Assembly: GCF_900116145.1 (NCBI RefSeq)
Contig: NZ_FPAB01000003.1
Coordinates: 307,926-371,925 of the forward strand
Length of the DNA: 64,000 bases
Source of the DNA: Streptomyces harbinensis
GTDB lineage: Bacteria; Actinomycetota; Actinomycetes; Streptomycetales; Streptomycetaceae
Reading direction: 5' to 3'
Made by a program: the position numbers and the translations under genes. Below are positions 61,120-64,000 of the stretch, piece after piece. Below the pieces are notes generated by a model. That model saw only the letters and a list, made by a program, of their open reading frames with translations, had not been told where the DNA came from and did not search any database. Position 1 is the first letter of the stretch; each line of letters begins with the position of its first letter.

Positions 61120-61893
61120 TCAGACCGCGCGGGGGAGGGGGACCGCCTCCTCCAGGACCACCCGCAGATGCTTCTCCACCACCGGCAGCACCTCCGCCAC
61201 CGGCACCCGCCGCCCCAGCTCCTGGGAGAGCGACGTCACACCCGCGTCCCGGATACCGCACGGCACGATCCGGTCGTAGAAGGTGTTGTCCGGATCGCAG
61301 TTCAGCGAGAAGCCGTGCATCGTCACGCCCTTCGCCACCCGGATCCCGATCGCGCACAGCTTGCGGTCCTCACCGCGCTGCCCCGCGTTCGACGGCGCGT
61401 ACTCCGGACCCGCCAGCCGCGGATCGAACTCCTCGTCGTTCAGCCGCGGATCGAAGTCCAGCGCGAGCCCCCCGCGCCCGGGCAGCGCCGAGCCCAGCAC
61501 CCACACGCCGCTGCGCCCCTCCACCCGGGTGGTCTCCAGGCCGAACTCCGCACACGTACGGATCACCGCCTCCTCCAGCCGCCGCACGTGCGCGATCACA
61601 TCGACCGGACGCGGCAGCTTCAGGATCGGATACCCCACCAGCTGACCGGGACCGTGCCAGGTGATCTTGCCACCCCGGTCGATGTCGACGACCGGCGTGC
61701 CGTCCAGCGGCCGTTCGCTGTCCTCCGTGCGCCGGCCGGCGGTGTACACCGACTGGTGCTCCAGCAGCAGGCAGGTGTCCGGAATCTCATCCGCGAAGCG
61801 CGCGGTGTGCACCCGCCGCTGCTCCTGCCAGGCCGCGTGATACTCGACGGCTTCGTCCCCGAAGCCCAGATGGACAAAGCGCAGCTCGCTCAC
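61120..61893 (-). CDS. lipB: Octanoyltransferase
   Basis: This 257-residue enzyme has [20 protein letters not shown] (core of the family), [30 protein letters not shown] with the catalytic Lys and [14 protein letters not shown] with the Cys. It transfers octanoate from acyl carrier protein to lipoyl domains, the step before LipA. The middle has an insertion (residues about 145-180) relative to E. coli LipB. It is first of the lipB-lipA pair. Confidence 0.95.
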   Translation of the reverse strand: MSELRFVHLGFGDEAVEYHAAWQEQRRVHTARFADEIPDTCLLLEHQSVYTAGRRTEDSERPLDGTPVVDIDRGGKITWHGPGQLVGYPILKLPRPVDVIAHVRRLEEAVIRTCAEFGLETTRVEGRSGVWVLGSALPGRGGLALDFDPRLNDEEFDPRLAGPEYAPSNAGQRGEDRKLCAIGIRVAKGVTMHGFSLNCDPDNTFYDRIVPCGIRDAGVTSLSQELGRRVPVAEVLPVVEKHLRVVLEEAVPLPRAV

Positions 61894-62095
61894 TGCCGCT
61901 CACCCTCCCGGTGAAGAACCACGACGCGTGAAGCGTCCCGAACCACTGTACGGCCGCACTCCGACAGGTAAGCGTGTGCCCCGGTCCTCACACATATGGA
62001 TGAATCCTCCGCACACGCGACGATCACGTGGGGAGAGACCGTTACATTCACGCCGTTCCAGCCGCACCGCCGTAAGGCAGGAGACCGCATAGCCG

Positions 62096-63676
62096 ATGTC
62101 CACGGAACGACCCGGAGGCACCCCCTCCGTACCCCCACCACCGCCGCACGCCAAGTCCGTGTCCTCGCCCTCCGGGCAGCGCACTCCCAACCGGCAGCTG
62201 GCGGCCCTGATCGCCGAAGCCGGCTTCTCGCACGCCGGCCTCGCCCGACGGGTCGACCAGCTCGGCCTCGAACACGGGCTCGACCTGCGGTACGACAAGA
62301 CCTCCGTCACCCGCTGGCTGCGCGGCCAGCGACCGCGCGGCACCACCCCCGCGCTGATCGCCGAGGTCTTCACCCGCCGGCTCGGCCGCCGGCTCTCCGC
62401 CCAGGACCTCGGCCTGGAAGCCTGCGCCCCCGTCTACGCGGGGCTGGAGTTCGCCGCCACCCCGGCCGAAGCCGTCGACATCGTCGCCGGTCTGTGGCGC
62501 AAGGACTCCGGAAGCTACGCCGAGCTGCGCAAGATCGCCTTCACTCCGGCCGGCCTGGTGGTCCCCAGCCGGGACTGGCTCATCGGCCGCCCCGACGACC
62601 GGGTGGCGCGCGGCGACCCGCCCGACCCGGTCGGCGGCATCACCGGGCTGCCCAGCCTGGCCGGCCTCTCCGGCCACGCCCGGGTCCCGGAACAGTCCCG
62701 GCACCGCGCCGCCACCGCCGTCGCCGCGCCCGGCCGCCCCGGAGCGGCCGACCGCGTCGAACGTGGCCCGGGCCAACGCGTCACCAGCGGCGACATCGCC
62801 GCCCTGCGCTCGGTCGCCGAACTCTTCCGCGCGCTCGACAACGCCTACGGCGGCGGCCACGCCCGGCAGGCCCTGGTGCGCTACCTGGAACACGAACTGG
62901 AACCCATGCTGCGCGGCACCTACGGAGAACAGACCGGCCGCCGGCTGTTCTCCGCCGCCGCCGACCTGACCCGGCTCGCCGGCTGGACGGCGTACGACAT
63001 CGCCGCCCACGGCCTCGCCCAGCGCTACTTCGTGCAGGCACTGCGCCTGGCCCAGGCCGCCGGGGACCGCTCCTACGGCAGCTATGTGCTGGTGTCGATG
63101 AGCCGGCAGGCGGTCTACCTGGGGCACGGCCGGGAAGCCGTCCAGCTGGCCCGGGTGGCGCAGCAAGGGATGGCCAGCTCGGTGGCGCCCGCCGTGCAGG
63201 CCCTGCTGCACGCCGTGGAGGCGCGCGGCCACGCGCTGCTGGGCGAGGTACGCGCCTGCTCGGCGGCGCTGGCCCGTGCCGAACGCGCCCTGGAATCGGC
63301 CCGGCCGGGGGAGGAGGTGCCGACCTGGGCCCGGTTCTTCGACGAGGCGCAACTGGCGGACGAGTTCGGGCACTGCCACCGCGACCTCCAGCAGTACCGG
63401 ACCGCGGCCCGGTACGCGGAACGGTCACTGCAACTGCGCGGCAACGGCTACGCGCGCAGCCGGCTGTTCTGCCGGGTGGTGCTGGCCACGGCGAAACTGG
63501 GACTGGGCGACGTGGACCACGCGTGCGCGCTGGCGGTGGAGGCGGCCCAGCAAGCGGCCGACATGCGCTCGGCACGGGCCCACGAATACCTCCAGGACTT
63601 CGAACGCCGCCTGGACCCGTACCGCGACTCCCTGGCGGTACGCGGCTACCGGGAGAAGGTGGCGGCCCTGAGCTGA
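62096..63676 (+). CDS. Large HTH/TPR-like regulator (NsdA-type)
   Basis: The 526-residue protein has a Pro-rich N-terminus and a putative HTH region (QLAALIAEAGFSHAGLARRV, then DKTSVTRWLRGQRPRG). The C-terminal 260 residues are helical and repeat-like: VRYLEHELEPMLRG, LAGWTAYDIAAHGLAQRYFV, YFVQALRLAQAAGDRSYGSY, SMSRQAVYLGHGREAVQLAR, which resemble TPR-like regulators of Streptomyces development and antibiotic production. It is therefore a probable DNA-binding developmental regulator. Start ATG at 62096; the preceding 200 bp hold the divergent lipB promoter. Confidence 0.8.
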   Translation: MSTERPGGTPSVPPPPPHAKSVSSPSGQRTPNRQLAALIAEAGFSHAGLARRVDQLGLEHGLDLRYDKTSVTRWLRGQRPRGTTPALIAEVFTRRLGRRLSAQDLGLEACAPVYAGLEFAATPAEAVDIVAGLWRKDSGSYAELRKIAFTPAGLVVPSRDWLIGRPDDRVARGDPPDPVGGITGLPSLAGLSGHARVPEQSRHRAATAVAAPGRPGAADRVERGPGQRVTSGDIAALRSVAELFRALDNAYGGGHARQALVRYLEHELEPMLRGTYGEQTGRRLFSAAADLTRLAGWTAYDIAAHGLAQRYFVQALRLAQAAGDRSYGSYVLVSMSRQAVYLGHGREAVQLARVAQQGMASSVAPAVQALLHAVEARGHALLGEVRACSAALARAERALESARPGEEVPTWARFFDEAQLADEFGHCHRDLQQYRTAARYAERSLQLRGNGYARSRLFCRVVLATAKLGLGDVDHACALAVEAAQQAADMRSARAHEYLQDFERRLDPYRDSLAVRGYREKVAALS

Positions 63677-63778
63677 GCCCTTGCCGGGCGGATGGCCGTG
63701 TGCGCGGGACGCCCGCCTGGCCGCCTGGCCGCCTGGCCGCCGGGCCGCCGGACCGGTACGCCGGCGCACGGGCACGCG

Positions 63779-63818
63779 CCGGGTGGGTCCGGCCCCGTTG
63801 GGGGCCGGACCCACCCGG
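63779..63818. terminator. Perfect 18-bp hairpin downstream of regulator gene
   Basis: Arms 63779-63796 and 63801-63818 are perfect complements with loop GTTG. It lies about 100 bp after the regulator stop and separates it from the repeat array. Tandem GCCTGGCC-type units (about 63714-63750) lie just before it. Confidence 0.85.
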
Positions 63819-63891
63819 GCGTGGCCCGGTGCGGCCGATTGGCGTCGACGCGGCCCGGCGGCCGGGGGGCGGGCGTGCGCGCCGGGGCGGG

Positions 63892-64000
63892 GCGCTGTGC
63901 GTCGACCGCCCCGGAGGGCAGTCGCCACTGGCATGCCGCGTGTGTCGAGGTCTTCCGGGATCAGTTGCGATCCTCGACCGCCCCGGAGGGCGGTCGCCAC
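63892..64000 (-). CRISPR. Trailer end of a probable CRISPR array (one full repeat, one spacer, one degenerate repeat)
   Basis: A 37-base repeat occupies 63964-64000 and a 35-base unique segment 63929-63963. A second copy at 63892-63928 matches over the first 27 bases with one difference and is then degenerate. Read on the minus strand, the repeat starts GTGGCGACCGCC, contains a palindromic stem (CGACCGCC pairs with GGCGGTCG) and ends GAGGATCGCAAC, like known I/III-type CRISPR repeats. Degeneracy at the 3-prime end of the last repeat marks the trailer, so the leader and cas genes should lie beyond 64000. Confidence 0.75.

Noticed and set aside
63714..63750. Tandem GCCTGGCC units as a possible origin or attachment site
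   Set aside because: Short simple-sequence run of GC-rich type, with no dnaA boxes or tRNA.
63425..64000. Minus-strand frame reading through the right edge
   Set aside because: It reads through a hairpin and the CRISPR-like repeats; a repeat-derived, low-complexity product with no ribosome site.

Overview
The DNA is very GC-rich, with strong G/C bias at third codon positions, GTG starts and AAGGAG-type ribosome sites. Together with conservon genes, GlnR boxes, paired type I and type II glutamine synthetases and DmdR/IdeR-type iron boxes, this points to a Streptomyces chromosome. The order lipB, lipA, glnA, glnII, mal operon, glnE, glnA2, panB resembles, from memory, the core S. coelicolor arm around SCO2190-SCO2270 in reverse, so most of the window is conserved backbone with accessory inserts.

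Layout. 1-5.8 kb: surface and exopolysaccharide genes (LamG protein cut by the left edge, gmd and fcl for GDP-fucose, a polyprenyl-phosphate sugar transferase). 6-12.3 kb: a heme acquisition locus, hmuTUV divergent from two HtaA-domain surface proteins across one iron box. 12.4-15.8 kb: aldo/keto reductase, GH13 enzyme and heme oxygenase, the last behind its own iron box. 15.9-24.3 kb: housekeeping genes (map, F420 reductase, a drug-type ABC exporter, panB, an EEP protein, htpX-pspAB) and two small unrecognised genes of unusual codon use. 24.5-30 kb: a terpene synthase converging on a conservon (CvnA-CvnD plus a CYP157-type P450 that lacks the ExxR motif). 30.2-31.1 kb: an IS5-family element just upstream of cvnA with a probable -1 frameshift transposase. 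31.5-35.9 kb: glnA2 coupled to glnE. 36.8-45.7 kb: maltose/maltodextrin region (two paralogous LacI regulators, malEFG, aglA, secreted alpha-amylase). 45.8-51.2 kb: a sigma-like membrane protein, a response regulator, a secreted PI-PLC-like protein and a histidine kinase. 51.4-58.5 kb: glnII and glnA, each with a GlnR box, with stress-type small genes between them, including an RNHCP gene broken by a TGA. 58.6-63.7 kb: RDD protein, DUF4191 protein, lipA, lipB and a large HTH/TPR-like regulator. 63.9-64.0 kb: what looks like the trailer end of a CRISPR array running off the right edge.

How the genes fit together. Heme would be bound by the wall-anchored and membrane-anchored HtaA proteins, passed to HmuT, imported by HmuUV and opened by HmuO, all derepressed at low iron. 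Starch is cut outside by the amylase, and maltodextrins enter by MalEFG and are hydrolysed by AglA under LacI-type control. GlnA and GlnII make glutamine under GlnR, GlnE adenylylates GlnA, and GlnA2 probably has another substrate.

The most interesting items are the edge CRISPR array, the conservon with the non-ExxR P450 and terpene synthase behind an IS insertion, the sortase-type HtaA protein, and the interrupted RNHCP gene.
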